Assembly (NCBI GenBank): GCA_019359615.1
Contig: JAHHHA010000032.1
Span: 1-64,000, forward strand
Length of the DNA stretch: 64,000 nt
Origin: Cyanosarcina radialis HA8281-LM2
Lineage (GTDB): Bacteria; Cyanobacteriota; Cyanobacteriia; Cyanobacteriales; CCAP-1448
Direction of reading: 5' to 3'
In this document: positions 51,616 to 59,870 of the stretch, in pieces
Layout of the letters: the number at the start of each line of letters is the position of its first letter
How positions within the stretch are numbered: position 1 is the stretch's first letter
Notes under the pieces: generated by a model
What the model saw: only the letters and a program-made list of their open reading frames with translations
What the model was told of the DNA's origin: nothing
Database searches by the model: none
Position numbers and translations under genes: made by a program

Positions 51616-53934
51616 ATGAACAAACAGGTAATTATTTGCGTTGATGACGAAATCGCGGTACTTGATGCGCTCAAGGTCGAGTTAAAAGAGGCGATCGCGG
51701 ATGATTACTTAATTGAAATTGCTGAAGGCGGAGAAGAAGCTTTAGAGTTAACCAAAAAACTGCTAAAAGATGGCGATCGAATTCCTTTAATTATTTCGGA
51801 CTATCTAATGCCCGATATTAAAGGAGACGAATTATTAAAACAAATTCACGCTCTTTCTTCCGAAACATTTAAGGTCATGCTGACCGGACAAGCGAATCTA
51901 GAAGCTGTTGGCAATGCGATTAAATATGCCAAATTGTACCGCTATATTGCTAAGCCCTGGCAATCTGACGACTTACAATTGACGGTAAAAGAGGCGATCG
52001 AGAGCTACTGGCAAAAGCAAAAGTTAGCCGAGCAAGCAGCCCAATTGCAACAAATGAATCAAGCATTGCAAGAGTTAAACGGCGAACAAACCGCCGCCAT
52101 TGAAGCACTTAAAAAAGCGGAAGAGAAGTATCGTAGTATTTTTGAAAATGCCTTTGAAGGGATTTTTCAAACCTCGATCGACGGACGCTTCATCAGTGCC
52201 AATCCAGCTTTAGCCCATAACTTGGGTTATGACTCTCCTGAAGAGTTGATGGCAACCGTGACGGATATGCGGCATCAACTGTATGTCGATCCACATCGCC
52301 GAGATGAATTTGTGGCTTTAATGCGACAGGACGATCTCGTATCGGGGTTTGAAGCTGAAGGGTATCGCAAGGATGGCAGTACCATTTGGGTTAGTATTAA
52401 TGCCCGTGCGGTGCGCGATGTTAACGGCCAACTTCTATATTTTCAGGGATTCATCCTGCACATTACCGAGCGCAAACAGGCACAAAAACTACTAGCTCAG
52501 TACAATCAAACTCTAGAACGGCAGGTTGCCGATCGCACTTTGGAGTTGCAGCAGGAAATTGCCGATCGCCAACGGGCCGAGGTTGCCCTTCAGGACAGCG
52601 AAACCCGATTTCGGCAACTTGCGAGCGCCACCTTTGAAGCAATCGCGATCGCTCAAGCTGGCAAGCTTTTGGATGTCAATCAGACCTTCGCCGATATGTT
52701 TGGCTACGATCTAGGTGAAGTAATGGGGATGCACTCCTCTAGTTTTCTCCCTCCAGGAGATTGGGAAGAGATCGAGCGGCGGCTTGGGTTACGCGATGAA
52801 GGTCCCTATGAATGTCTTTGCGTTAGAAAGGATGGGACGAGCTTTCCGACAGAAGTGAGAGTTAGGTTTATGTCTGCTGGCGATCGCACGATCGACATTG
52901 CTGCCATCCGAGACATCACCGAGCGCAAACGCATAGAAGAGATCTTAATTCGATCGCGAGATTTCTATCTGGCTCTATTCGACTCCTTGCCGGGGATGAT
53001 TTGGCGAGCGGGTTTAGATGCTAAGTGCGATTATTTCAATCAAGCATGGCTCGACTTTACAGGTCGAACTCTAGATCGAGAGATGGGAGATGGTTGGTTA
53101 GAAGGCATCCATCCAGACGATTTAGAGCGTTGTGCCAACACTTATAGGCAAGCATTTCAAGTGCGTCAGCCTTTCAATATGGAGTATCGTTTGCGCGATC
53201 GTGCGGGAGAATACCGCTGGATTTCCGACACGGGCAGACCGTTCGACGACCTCAATGGCAACTTTAGCGGCTATATTGGCTTCTGCTACGACCTCACTAC
53301 CCACAAACAAGCTGAAGAAGCATCGATTTTAGCAGAGCGCAACCGCATGGCGCGAGAAATCCACGATACTCTGGCGCAAGCCTTTACTGGAATTGCGCTC
53401 CAGGTAGAAGCAGTTTCGCGAATGTCGATCGCCCTGTCAGAGCCAGCCCAGGTGAGCCTGATTCAAATCTACGATCTAGCTCGTTCTGGACTGAGCGAAG
53501 CCCGCCGTTCGGTCAAAGCGTTGCGCCCTCAACTATTGGAAAAAGGCGATTTACCGAGCGCGATCGCTCGTTTTGTCGCCAAAATGAATGCCTCTGCTAG
53601 TTCCCCGCTGGTCTATCGAGTGGTGGGGGAACCTTATCCTTTGCCATTAGAGGTAGAAAATAACTTGTTGCGGATCGGGCAAGAAGCGGCGACTAATGCG
53701 ATTAAGCACGCCAAGGCTGAGGAAATTAGCATCGAACTGATATACGAACCGAGTCGGTGCATCTTACAGATTAAAGACAACGGACGGGGCTTTGTCACAA
53801 GCGATCTGTCTGTTAGTAAGGGCTTTGGTTTAATTGGCATGAAAGAGCGTGCCAGATCGATCGCAGCCCATCTCAGCATTCAAAGCCACCCCGGACGCGG
53901 TACAGAGGTGGTGGCGATCGTCGAGCGAAGTTAA
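51616..53934 (+). CDS. Hybrid REC-PAS-PAS-PAS NarX-type histidine kinase
   Basis: The 772-residue soluble protein has an N-terminal REC domain (Asp in LIISDYLMPDIKG) and a coiled coil (~135-170). Three PAS domains follow (starting near KYRSIFENAFEGIFQTSIDG, TRFRQLASATFEAIAIA and FYLALFDSLPGMIWRA), each with a PAC-like tail ending ITERK. The HisKA_3 dimer domain has the His in RNRMAREIHDTLAQAFTGIA. The ATPase domain is LRIGQEAATNAIKHAKA, DNGRGF, GFGLIGMKERA. HisKA_3 kinases pair with NarL-type regulators, and one lies 61 nt downstream. Confidence 0.93.
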   Translation: MNKQVIICVDDEIAVLDALKVELKEAIADDYLIEIAEGGEEALELTKKLLKDGDRIPLIISDYLMPDIKGDELLKQIHALSSETFKVMLTGQANLEAVGNAIKYAKLYRYIAKPWQSDDLQLTVKEAIESYWQKQKLAEQAAQLQQMNQALQELNGEQTAAIEALKKAEEKYRSIFENAFEGIFQTSIDGRFISANPALAHNLGYDSPEELMATVTDMRHQLYVDPHRRDEFVALMRQDDLVSGFEAEGYRKDGSTIWVSINARAVRDVNGQLLYFQGFILHITERKQAQKLLAQYNQTLERQVADRTLELQQEIADRQRAEVALQDSETRFRQLASATFEAIAIAQAGKLLDVNQTFADMFGYDLGEVMGMHSSSFLPPGDWEEIERRLGLRDEGPYECLCVRKDGTSFPTEVRVRFMSAGDRTIDIAAIRDITERKRIEEILIRSRDFYLALFDSLPGMIWRAGLDAKCDYFNQAWLDFTGRTLDREMGDGWLEGIHPDDLERCANTYRQAFQVRQPFNMEYRLRDRAGEYRWISDTGRPFDDLNGNFSGYIGFCYDLTTHKQAEEASILAERNRMAREIHDTLAQAFTGIALQVEAVSRMSIALSEPAQVSLIQIYDLARSGLSEARRSVKALRPQLLEKGDLPSAIARFVAKMNASASSPLVYRVVGEPYPLPLEVENNLLRIGQEAATNAIKHAKAEEISIELIYEPSRCILQIKDNGRGFVTSDLSVSKGFGLIGMKERARSIAAHLSIQSHPGRGTEVVAIVERS

Positions 53935-53958
53935 GGGAGAGAGGGCAGAAGAGTGTAG

Positions 53959-53979
53959 AGACGTAGCAGTGCTACGTCT
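53959..53979. repeat. AGACGTAGCA-G-TGCTACGTCT palindrome
   Basis: A perfect 10-bp inverted repeat with a single central base lies in the 61-nt gap between the kinase and the NarL-type regulator. It is a common cyanobacterial dispersed palindrome and might alter the kinase/regulator expression ratio. Confidence 0.7.
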
Positions 53980-53995
53980 AGAAGAGGGGTAAAAC

Positions 53996-54628
53996 ATGGC
54001 AGAAGAAGCGAGTATGGTTCGAGTTTTGATTGCCGACGATCATCCAGTCGTCCTTCAGGGTTTGAGCGCGATCTTGGAACAAGAGACAGACATGGCGATT
54101 GTCGGGCAAGCTCAAAATGGAGTTGAGGCCGTCAAGCTCTATCGCCACCACCAGCCTGATGTGATGCTGATGGACTTACGAATGCCTGAGATGGATGGGG
54201 TGGCAGCGATCGCGGCCATTTGCGCTGAGTTCGATCGAGCCTCGATCGTCGTCCTCACTACCTTTGATGGCGATGAAGACATTCATCGGGGACTTCAAGC
54301 TGGGGCGAAGGGATATCTGCTCAAGGACGCAGGTGCGGAAGAATTATTGGCAGCTATTCGCACCGTCTTCAAGGGGCAAAAGTATATTTCGCCTGCGATC
54401 GGCGCTAAATTGGCAGAACGCACGATCGTACCGGAACTGAGCGATCGCGAGTTAGAGGTACTCCAACTGATGGCCAAGGGTAAAAGCAACCGAGATATTG
54501 GGGCAACTTTACATATTACTGAGAACACCGTCAAGTTTCACGTCAACCATATTCTGGGGAAATTAGGAGTAAGCGATCGAGTGCAGGCGGTGTTAGTGGC
54601 GCTCAAGCGAGGCATTACCAGCGTTTAG
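53996..54628 (+). CDS. NarL/FixJ-family response regulator
   Basis: The 210-residue protein has an N-terminal REC domain (VRVLIADDHPVVLQGL, phospho-Asp in VMLMDLRMPEMDG, Thr in VVLTTFDG, Lys in GYLLKDAG). The C-terminal LuxR-type helix-turn-helix (LSDRELEVLQLMAKGKSNRD, ITENTVKFHVNHILGKLGV) is intact. It is the likely partner of the HisKA_3 kinase upstream. By position and strand it may activate the gene block that begins 190 nt downstream. Confidence 0.95.
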   Translation: MAEEASMVRVLIADDHPVVLQGLSAILEQETDMAIVGQAQNGVEAVKLYRHHQPDVMLMDLRMPEMDGVAAIAAICAEFDRASIVVLTTFDGDEDIHRGLQAGAKGYLLKDAGAEELLAAIRTVFKGQKYISPAIGAKLAERTIVPELSDRELEVLQLMAKGKSNRDIGATLHITENTVKFHVNHILGKLGVSDRVQAVLVALKRGITSV

Positions 54629-54641
54629 CTTTCCCACTCAA

Positions 54642-54662
54642 GATCGGGTAAAACCCGATCTC
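54642..54662. terminator. Hairpin AGATCGGGT-AAA-ACCCGATCT after the NarL-type gene
   Basis: A perfect 9-bp stem with a 3-nt loop lies 14 nt after the regulator stop. No T-run follows, so it may be a 3' hairpin or a weak terminator. No other feature is seen between here and the small gene at 54821. Confidence 0.55.
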
Positions 54663-54820
54663 CTACCCAAAAGAGTAGGTGGCGGCTACCGATATGGATA
54701 GCCTTAGACTCCACTTGCTGATGGCGGCAAAGTCAGTTTTGTTTTCTAAATTGGCATAAGAGATAAACGCTAGCTAGCTGGGATTCTCTGACACAAACGA
54801 TCGCATTAGGAGAATCACTG

Positions 54821-54976
54821 ATGAAATGCCCTGAAAACCACTTTGTCAACTCTCAAGCTTTTCTTCTATTAATGGCTCGCTTCCAGTCTGTAAGGACGCG
54901 CCAGTCTCGTTTGCTCTGTCGTTCCTTAGACGAAATTAACGGGGCATCGATCGAGATCTGGAACCAGACAGCTTAA
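54821..54976 (+). CDS. Small protein of unknown function (51 aa)
   Basis: An ATG with AGGAG at 54808-54812 (8 nt away) opens a 51-codon frame: MKCPENHFVNSQAFLLLMAR, then a basic segment, then SLDEINGASIEIWNQTA. No family is recognised. Good ribosome site, closeness to the next gene (33 nt) and the same strand support it. It opens the block of small genes before the dioxygenase. Confidence 0.5.
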   Translation: MKCPENHFVNSQAFLLLMARFQSVRTRQSRLLCRSLDEINGASIEIWNQTA

Positions 54977-55009
54977 TTGCAACAACCTTATTCTCAGGAG
55001 GCTCGACCC

Positions 55010-55231
55010 ATGCAACTTCAGTACCGTGGCATCCCATACGAACGTAATTCTACCGTCATTACTGCCACCCCCAGTAAAGCGATCGGCAAGTATCGCGGTG
55101 CAATTCTAAAAGCCCAACATTACGTCATACCTCCGATCTTTCCTCGATCGATCGACTTGAAATATCGAGGCGTTGATTATTGCTCTCCTGGTTACTTCGC
55201 ACCTATGCAGCCGACTTTGGCTGCTCGATGA
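55010..55231 (+). CDS. DUF4278-type small cyanobacterial protein
   Basis: The 73-residue product begins MQLQYRGIPYERNSTVITAT, the DUF4278 opening (MxLxYRGxxYE), and repeats a related unit later as LKYRGVDYCSPG. CAGGAGG at 54995-55001 fixes the ATG at 55010. The family is small, cyanobacterial and of unknown function; members respond to stress in several species by report. The internal second YRG unit suggests two half-repeats. Confidence 0.8.
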   Translation: MQLQYRGIPYERNSTVITATPSKAIGKYRGAILKAQHYVIPPIFPRSIDLKYRGVDYCSPGYFAPMQPTLAAR

Positions 55232-55246
55232 AACCCTAGCAACTTT

Positions 55247-55290
55247 GCGAGTATGAGGTAGCTCAAAGATATTAATGAGAATTACTCGCA
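55247..55290 (+). promoter_or_regulatory. 44-nt hairpin leader element, copy A
   Basis: GCGAGTA pairs with TACTCGC (7 bp), enclosing an inner TGAGGTAGCTCA palindrome. Copy B at 55594-55637 is 37/44 identical, and its one outer-stem change keeps a G-U pair. Both copies lie just after a small gene and before the next one. This may be an intercistronic RNA structure or a small mobile palindrome. Confidence 0.65.
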
Positions 55291-55422
55291 CTATGTAAGC
55301 AATGGTTCTTGCAGCCAGTATTCCAGACAAAGGGAATGTGAGGTGTGAGGCGTTGCCTTGACTAAAAATGACACCCTTACACCCCATACTCAAACCTCAA
55401 TTTGTTGCAGGAGAAATTTATC

Positions 55423-55578
55423 ATGAGCAGCACGACGATAATTCCAAATCCTAAAGCAAGTATCCAAAAAACCTTACAACCTTTAGCATCGAAGACTCCC
55501 AAACGTGGAAGACTGACTGCTAAGTGGTTCGCCTTGAATGGCAGGTTAGTTTGCCAGTGGATATTAGATGCCCCTTGA
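55423..55578 (+). CDS. Small basic protein of unknown function (51 aa)
   Basis: An ATG preceded by GCAGGAGAA encodes 51 residues: MSSTTIIPNPKASIQKTLQP, then SKTPKRGRLTAKWFALNGRL and VCQWILDAP. The second half (KRGxLTAKW...GRLVCQW) has the look of a conserved small cyanobacterial protein, though I cannot name the family. It lies between hairpin elements A and B, and its stop is 15 nt before hairpin B. Confidence 0.6.
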   Translation: MSSTTIIPNPKASIQKTLQPLASKTPKRGRLTAKWFALNGRLVCQWILDAP

Positions 55579-55593
55579 AAGATCGGAAATTTT

Positions 55594-55637
55594 GCGAGTA
55601 TGAGCTACCTCAGAGATTTTATTGAGAACTGCTCGCA
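55594..55637 (+). promoter_or_regulatory. 44-nt hairpin leader element, copy B
   Basis: Matches copy A in layout and 37 of 44 positions. Its inner 12-mer TGAGCTACCTCA is the exact reverse complement of the TGAGGTAGCTCA of copy A, as if the loop had been inverted. It lies 36 nt before the ATG of the 94-residue gene. Confidence 0.65.
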
Positions 55638-55672
55638 TGATGTTACTAGAGTCATTGAAGGAAACACCAATT

Positions 55673-55957
55673 ATGAAGAACGCCACCATAGTTCGTAACT
55701 CATCCCCAGTTAAAACTTCCCCTGCGATCGCGCTGGTTCCTAATAATACGTTGCTGACAGCAACTCCAGAAGCAGGACGGGAATTGGCAGTAACCATGGC
55801 AAGGCTGATTGTCAAACTGACTCAGCCGGACGAACAGAAGCGCCAGCAGATGCGAAGTGCCTACGAAAATGACGCAATGATGCTGATTGCCGCCAGCCAA
55901 GTTGTAGCCACTGAGTTTGCCACGATCGCTGCTGCTAATAATTACTGGCGCAAATAA
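55673..55957 (+). CDS. Small protein of unknown function (94 aa)
   Basis: From ATG 55673 (AAGGAA about 10 nt upstream) the product reads MKNATIVRNSSPVKTSPAIA, then a predicted helical part ELAVTMARLIVKLTQPDEQK, RQQMRSAYENDAMMLIAASQ, EFATIAAANNYW. No family is recognised. A longer frame from 55622 would start inside hairpin B and is rejected. The dioxygenase gene follows after 49 nt. Confidence 0.6.
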   Translation: MKNATIVRNSSPVKTSPAIALVPNNTLLTATPEAGRELAVTMARLIVKLTQPDEQKRQQMRSAYENDAMMLIAASQVVATEFATIAAANNYWRK

Positions 55958-56006
55958 ACAAACCAATTCGTAATTAATCGCATTTATCATCATCTAGAGG
56001 TTAGTC

Positions 56007-56912
56007 ATGCAAAACATCACGCTCGATAACATTACTCAAGCCGTCATCAATCACGGCGATCGCGGTCAAGCGCATCCTCGCTTGCATCAAATTTACGCCA
56101 GTCTGGTGCAACATTTACACGACTTCGTGCGAGAAGTAAATCTGACCGAATCAGAATTGCAGTTAGGACGCAATTTCCTCAACCGAGCTAGCCGCCACAC
56201 TCAAGAGATTCCCGATGGCGAGATTCATATGTTGACCGATTTGTTGGGGATCTCTGAGTTAGTGGAACTGCTGCACGATCGCCCAGATGGAACCGCCACC
56301 GAACGCAATTTAGAAGGACCAACTTATTTACCAAATGCCCCCGAACGGCAGATGGGCGATCGCTTGGGAGTTGATGCCGATAGCGAGCCGCTATTCTTAT
56401 CGGGGCGCGTCTTAGATCTCACCGGACGACCGATCGCTAATGCTCTAATTGATGTGTGGCAAGCCAACTCGAAGGGACTCTATGACATTCAAGATCCCTC
56501 TCAGCCAGAGGGTAACTTTCGAGGGTGCTTCCGAACTGGGGCGGATGGCAAATATGCCTTTGAAACCGTCGTGCCCCTGCCATATAAAGTTCCAGAGAGC
56601 GGACCTTGTGGCACAGTCCTGGGGTTGCTGGGACGACATCCTTGGCGAGCCGCCCATATCCATTTCAAACTCAGTGCTGCGGGCTACACGCCGCTAACAA
56701 CGCAGATCTTTATCGATGGAGATCCGCACCTCGATTCGGATACCACGTTCTCGGTTAAGTCTGCCATTATCAAACTGCAAAAACACGACGCACCAGCCCA
56801 ATTGAGAGCGCCAGATCGAAGCCAACCATTTTATACCAGCGAATTCGACTTTATTCTCAGTCCGCAGGTTCGATCGACAGTGGTTGGAAAAGCCCTTGTT
56901 GCTACCTATTAA
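56007..56912 (+). CDS. Intradiol ring-cleavage dioxygenase (catechol/hydroxyquinol type)
   Basis: The 301-residue protein has the N-terminal helical dioxygenase domain (LHQIYASLVQHLHDFVREVN) and the Fe(III) catalytic beta-sandwich. The two Tyr ligands are in GPTYLPNAP and PLPYKVPESGPCGTVL, and the two His ligands in RAAHIHFKLSAAGY. ALIDVWQANSKGLYDIQ is the family signature. It should open a catechol-like ring between the hydroxyls. No muconate pathway genes are adjacent. GAGG precedes the ATG. Confidence 0.92.
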   Translation: MQNITLDNITQAVINHGDRGQAHPRLHQIYASLVQHLHDFVREVNLTESELQLGRNFLNRASRHTQEIPDGEIHMLTDLLGISELVELLHDRPDGTATERNLEGPTYLPNAPERQMGDRLGVDADSEPLFLSGRVLDLTGRPIANALIDVWQANSKGLYDIQDPSQPEGNFRGCFRTGADGKYAFETVVPLPYKVPESGPCGTVLGLLGRHPWRAAHIHFKLSAAGYTPLTTQIFIDGDPHLDSDTTFSVKSAIIKLQKHDAPAQLRAPDRSQPFYTSEFDFILSPQVRSTVVGKALVATY

Positions 56913-56982
56913 ACGTTTTCAGCAATTAAACTCAAAGGCAGGCAGGATGCCTACCTCACAAGAACTGTTCGAGATGCCTGTT

Positions 56983-57498
56983 ATGTCCGAGCCTTCTTCA
57001 ACCCCAAGAAATCCTTTGATTGGCACTTGGAAATTGCTCTCAGCGATCGCCATTCTCCCAGATGGCACGATCGATTCTGAGGTTTACGGGCCTCATCCCA
57101 GCGGTTACATTACCTACACGCCTGACGGTTACATGATGGTGATGTTCGCTCGAAGCGATCGAGCGCCGTTCAGCCGAGATGTGCGATCGCCCTTCAGCGA
57201 TGAAATCGACTCCGTTCCGGTGGAAGAACTGGCTCTGGCATTTATTGGCTTCAATGCCTATGCAGGCAGATACGCAGTCGATGGCAACACCGTTACACAT
57301 TACCTGGAAGTTGCTTCTATTCCGAATCGAGTTGGCACTAAGTTAGTTCGTACCTTCACGATTAGCGACAATCGGATTGCGCTGAGAACTCCAGAGGCTA
57401 GCGTTGACGGTGTAACCAAAGTTTTTGAGTTGGTGTGGGAGTCGATCGAGATCGGATCTGGGACGGGCAAGATGCCCATCCCACAAGAGATAGATTGA
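56983..57498 (+). CDS. Lipocalin-like domain protein
   Basis: The product contains the Lipocalin-like (lipocalin_5) pattern: NPLIGTWKLLSAIAILPDGT, PSGYITYTPDGYMMVMFARS, FNAYAGRYAVDGNTVTHYLE and VRTFTISDNRIALRTP. Such proteins are often encoded beside oxidoreductases and may bind small hydrophobic molecules. The frame extends upstream to 56884, but 56935-56975 is a palindromic repeat, so ATG 56983 is preferred. The last eight codons (GTGKMPIPQE) also lie in a repeat, so both ends of this gene have been invaded by repeats. Confidence 0.75.
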   Translation: MSEPSSTPRNPLIGTWKLLSAIAILPDGTIDSEVYGPHPSGYITYTPDGYMMVMFARSDRAPFSRDVRSPFSDEIDSVPVEELALAFIGFNAYAGRYAVDGNTVTHYLEVASIPNRVGTKLVRTFTISDNRIALRTPEASVDGVTKVFELVWESIEIGSGTGKMPIPQEID

Positions 57499-57501
57499 CT
57501 T

Positions 57502-57524
57502 GTAGGGTAGGCATCCTGCCTGCT
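57502..57524. repeat. GTAGGGTAGGCATCCTGCCTGC repeat
   Basis: A palindromic unit like those at 20330 and 50299 follows the lipocalin-like gene. Related sequence at 56935-56975 and 57466-57488 overlaps its two ends. Confidence 0.65.
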
Positions 57525-57571
57525 CTAACCTTAAAGATTTAGATAACGCTTCATTTACTAGGAGTAACTCA

Positions 57572-58297
57572 ATGTTAACCTTTGTCTTAATTCACGGTTC
57601 TTGGCACGATGGTACGAGTTGGAATCCTGTTATCGAACATCTAGAAGCTGATGGACATCTGGCTTTTGCGCCCACGATCGCCGGACATGGGAGAGGAGTC
57701 AATAAAAATGTCAGCCACGCTCAATGTACGCAGTCAGTTGTAGACTACATCCTCGACAAAGATTTAACGAATATCGTGCTGTTGGGACATAGTTACGGCG
57801 GTACAGTGATTGCTAAAGTTGCCGAAGCTATTAGCGATCGCATTAGACGACTAATTTTCTGGGATGCTTTTGTTCTCAACGATGGCGATAGTCTCAGAGA
57901 TAATCTGCCGCCGCATTATCAACAGTTATTCGATCGCCTAGCCGAAGAATCGGGCGATAATACGGTGATGATTCCGTTTGATATTTGGCGAGAAGCATTT
58001 CTCAACGATGCTGACATCGAATTAGCTAGATGCAGTTACGAACAATTATCGCCGGAGCCATATCAACCGTTAATTGACAAGTTGGATTTAAAGCAGTTTT
58101 ATTCGCTGTTCATCCCTAAAAGTTACCTTTACTGTAGCGATGATATAGCCCTACCTCAAGGTGAATATGGTTGGCATCCTAGAATGTCTAATCGTTTGGG
58201 TTTATTCCGACTCGTACAAATGCCTGGTAGTCATGAGGTGATGTTTTCTAACCCAGTTGAATTAGCGAAGAAAATAATTCTGGCAGGACGCGACTAA
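57572..58297 (+). CDS. Alpha/beta hydrolase (EstC/salicylate-esterase-like)
   Basis: The 241-residue soluble hydrolase opens with FVLIHGSWHDGTSWNPVIEH, the HG oxyanion segment of this group. It has the nucleophile elbow LGHSYGGTV and His in PGSHEVMFSNPVELA. The acid is probably in LYCSDDIALP. It resembles plant-type esterases that act on small methyl esters. The leader TAGGAGTAACTCAATG is nearly identical to that of the gene at 63203. Confidence 0.85.
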   Translation: MLTFVLIHGSWHDGTSWNPVIEHLEADGHLAFAPTIAGHGRGVNKNVSHAQCTQSVVDYILDKDLTNIVLLGHSYGGTVIAKVAEAISDRIRRLIFWDAFVLNDGDSLRDNLPPHYQQLFDRLAEESGDNTVMIPFDIWREAFLNDADIELARCSYEQLSPEPYQPLIDKLDLKQFYSLFIPKSYLYCSDDIALPQGEYGWHPRMSNRLGLFRLVQMPGSHEVMFSNPVELAKKIILAGRD

Positions 58298-58330
58298 GAC
58301 TAAATTCGATTATTAAAATCAGGAATTCAG

Positions 58331-58419
58331 CCCTCACCCCCATCCCCTCTCCCAAGCTTGGGAGAGGGGTGCCGGAGGCGGGGTGAGGGCAAACCAGGTT
58401 TTGCTAAGTGGATTCGATC
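58331..58419 (-). repeat. Extended repeat: CTCTCCC palindrome plus GATCGAATCCACT module
   Basis: The reverse strand reads GATCGAATCCACTTAGCAAA ... GGTTTGCCCTCACCCCGCC and a CCCCTCTCCCAAGCTTGGGA hairpin, matching 43139-43223. The remaining 58420-58557 carries no gene; it is the leader of the thioesterase operon. Confidence 0.8.
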
Positions 58420-58557
58420 TAAGAGCGATATTTCGCCATGAGGCGATCGCTTAACCTGTGATTATCCGAATTCTCGATCGAACTTCAAAGGCGGGATCTA
58501 GAGTGTGGGGCGTGCGAACGATCGGATGAAAGTCTTAGAATAAGATGAGGTAAGAAA

Positions 58558-58983
58558 ATGCCAAAAACAATTTCCTTCGATTTAGAGATTTACTCCTATC
58601 AAATCGATTTGATGGGTCATGTTAATAATGCCATCTATATTCAGTGGATGGAAATCGGACGTACTAAGTTATTAGAGGCGGTCGAACTACCAATTCAAGC
58701 TACCTTTAAACAGGGGTTCGCGCCCGTTTTAATTCACACCAGTATTACCTACAAATCTCCGCTTTGTTTAGGCGATCGCGTTACTATCGAACTCTGGATT
58801 TCCGAACTGAACCATGCCTCTGCAATCTTAGAGTTTCGATTCTATAATCAACACCAAGTCTTAGTAGCAGAAGGACTGCAAAAAGGACTATTTGTTGACT
58901 TGCAAACAATGCGTCCTAGACGACTGTTTCCTGGAGAGAAAGCCTTGTTTAGTTCTTACTTACGCGAAGAGGTGGCGGTATGA
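58558..58983 (+). CDS. 4HBT-family acyl-CoA thioesterase
   Basis: The 141-residue hot-dog protein has the motif YQIDLMGHVNNAIYIQWMEI, including the Asp/His-Asn of YbgC-type thioesterases, and the beta-strand part LGDRVTIELWISELNHASAI. It should hydrolyse acyl-CoA thioesters, possibly in phylloquinone or other quinone-ring synthesis, but that is inference. GAGG precedes the ATG. It overlaps the next gene by ATGA and opens the thioesterase-YwiC-PTOX operon. Confidence 0.88.
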   Translation: MPKTISFDLEIYSYQIDLMGHVNNAIYIQWMEIGRTKLLEAVELPIQATFKQGFAPVLIHTSITYKSPLCLGDRVTIELWISELNHASAILEFRFYNQHQVLVAEGLQKGLFVDLQTMRPRRLFPGEKALFSSYLREEVAV

Positions 58984-59846
58984 CATCATTAAACCCCGAT
59001 CCAGTCTTGGCAAACTCTCCGACGCAGGACAAATCTCGTCAATCTAGATGGCCGAACTGGTGTCGTCCCCTCTTTTCCCCAGAGCATGGGGTATATGTAG
59101 TGCTGCTGGTTTCATTTCTCACTGGAGCCGCTGCCGCTCAAGCTTGGACGCAGGCAACCACCCTAGCACTGATTTGTGCGTTTTGTGGTTTTCAGGCAGA
59201 GCATCCATTCGTGCAGCAAATCAGACAGCGCAAAAGTTTTAAGCTTCGGTTTTGGGTTTGGGGCAGCTTGTATGGTGGCATTGCGTCAGCAATTGCTCTT
59301 TATCTCTACTGGCAGACTGGAGAGCGATTCTCCCCGCTGCTGTGGATTTATCTGACAGCGATCGCAGCGCTAATATTCGATGGCATTTCGGTTTTGCACC
59401 GCGATCGCAAATCGATTCTCAACGAAATCGTCACCTTTACAGCCACTTGTCTGGCGGCTCCCTTTGCCTATGTCGTCACCACTGGAAACATCTCTGCGAT
59501 CGCGATCGGATTGTGGATACTCAACACGCTTTTCTTCTCCAGTTCGATCTTTACAGTTAAACTCCGCAAACCTGCAAAAGATGAGCCACTATCTGCGCCA
59601 GTGCGACGCTCGATCGTCTACCATCTTATCGCCACCACGATCGTTGTGGAAGCGGTCGTTGCGGGCATCTTGCCGCTCTCCACGGCACTTGCATTTACTA
59701 TTCTCCTGGTTAAAATGGGGTTAATTCTCTGGCAGCGAGAGTGGTATTGCACCACCAAGATTCAGACTGTAGCCACGATCGAAACAGTCACAGCATTATT
59801 ATTTTCGATCGCGACGGCAATTTCGGTTTTACCCGCGCATTTATAG
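58980..59846 (+). CDS. YwiC-like membrane protein
   Basis: The 288-residue protein has about eight membrane segments, beginning after a cytoplasmic start with FSPEHGVYVVLLVSFLTGAA. The P-EHG motif and the repeated helices match the YwiC-like family. The role is unknown; family members sit near nitrate/respiratory genes in Bacillus. Here it is translationally coupled to the thioesterase gene (ATGA) and 24 nt ahead of the PTOX gene, suggesting a quinone- or respiration-linked task. Confidence 0.82.
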   Translation: MTSLNPDPVLANSPTQDKSRQSRWPNWCRPLFSPEHGVYVVLLVSFLTGAAAAQAWTQATTLALICAFCGFQAEHPFVQQIRQRKSFKLRFWVWGSLYGGIASAIALYLYWQTGERFSPLLWIYLTAIAALIFDGISVLHRDRKSILNEIVTFTATCLAAPFAYVVTTGNISAIAIGLWILNTLFFSSSIFTVKLRKPAKDEPLSAPVRRSIVYHLIATTIVVEAVVAGILPLSTALAFTILLVKMGLILWQREWYCTTKIQTVATIETVTALLFSIATAISVLPAHL

Positions 59847-59870
59847 CAATTCTCACAGGAGAAACGCACC

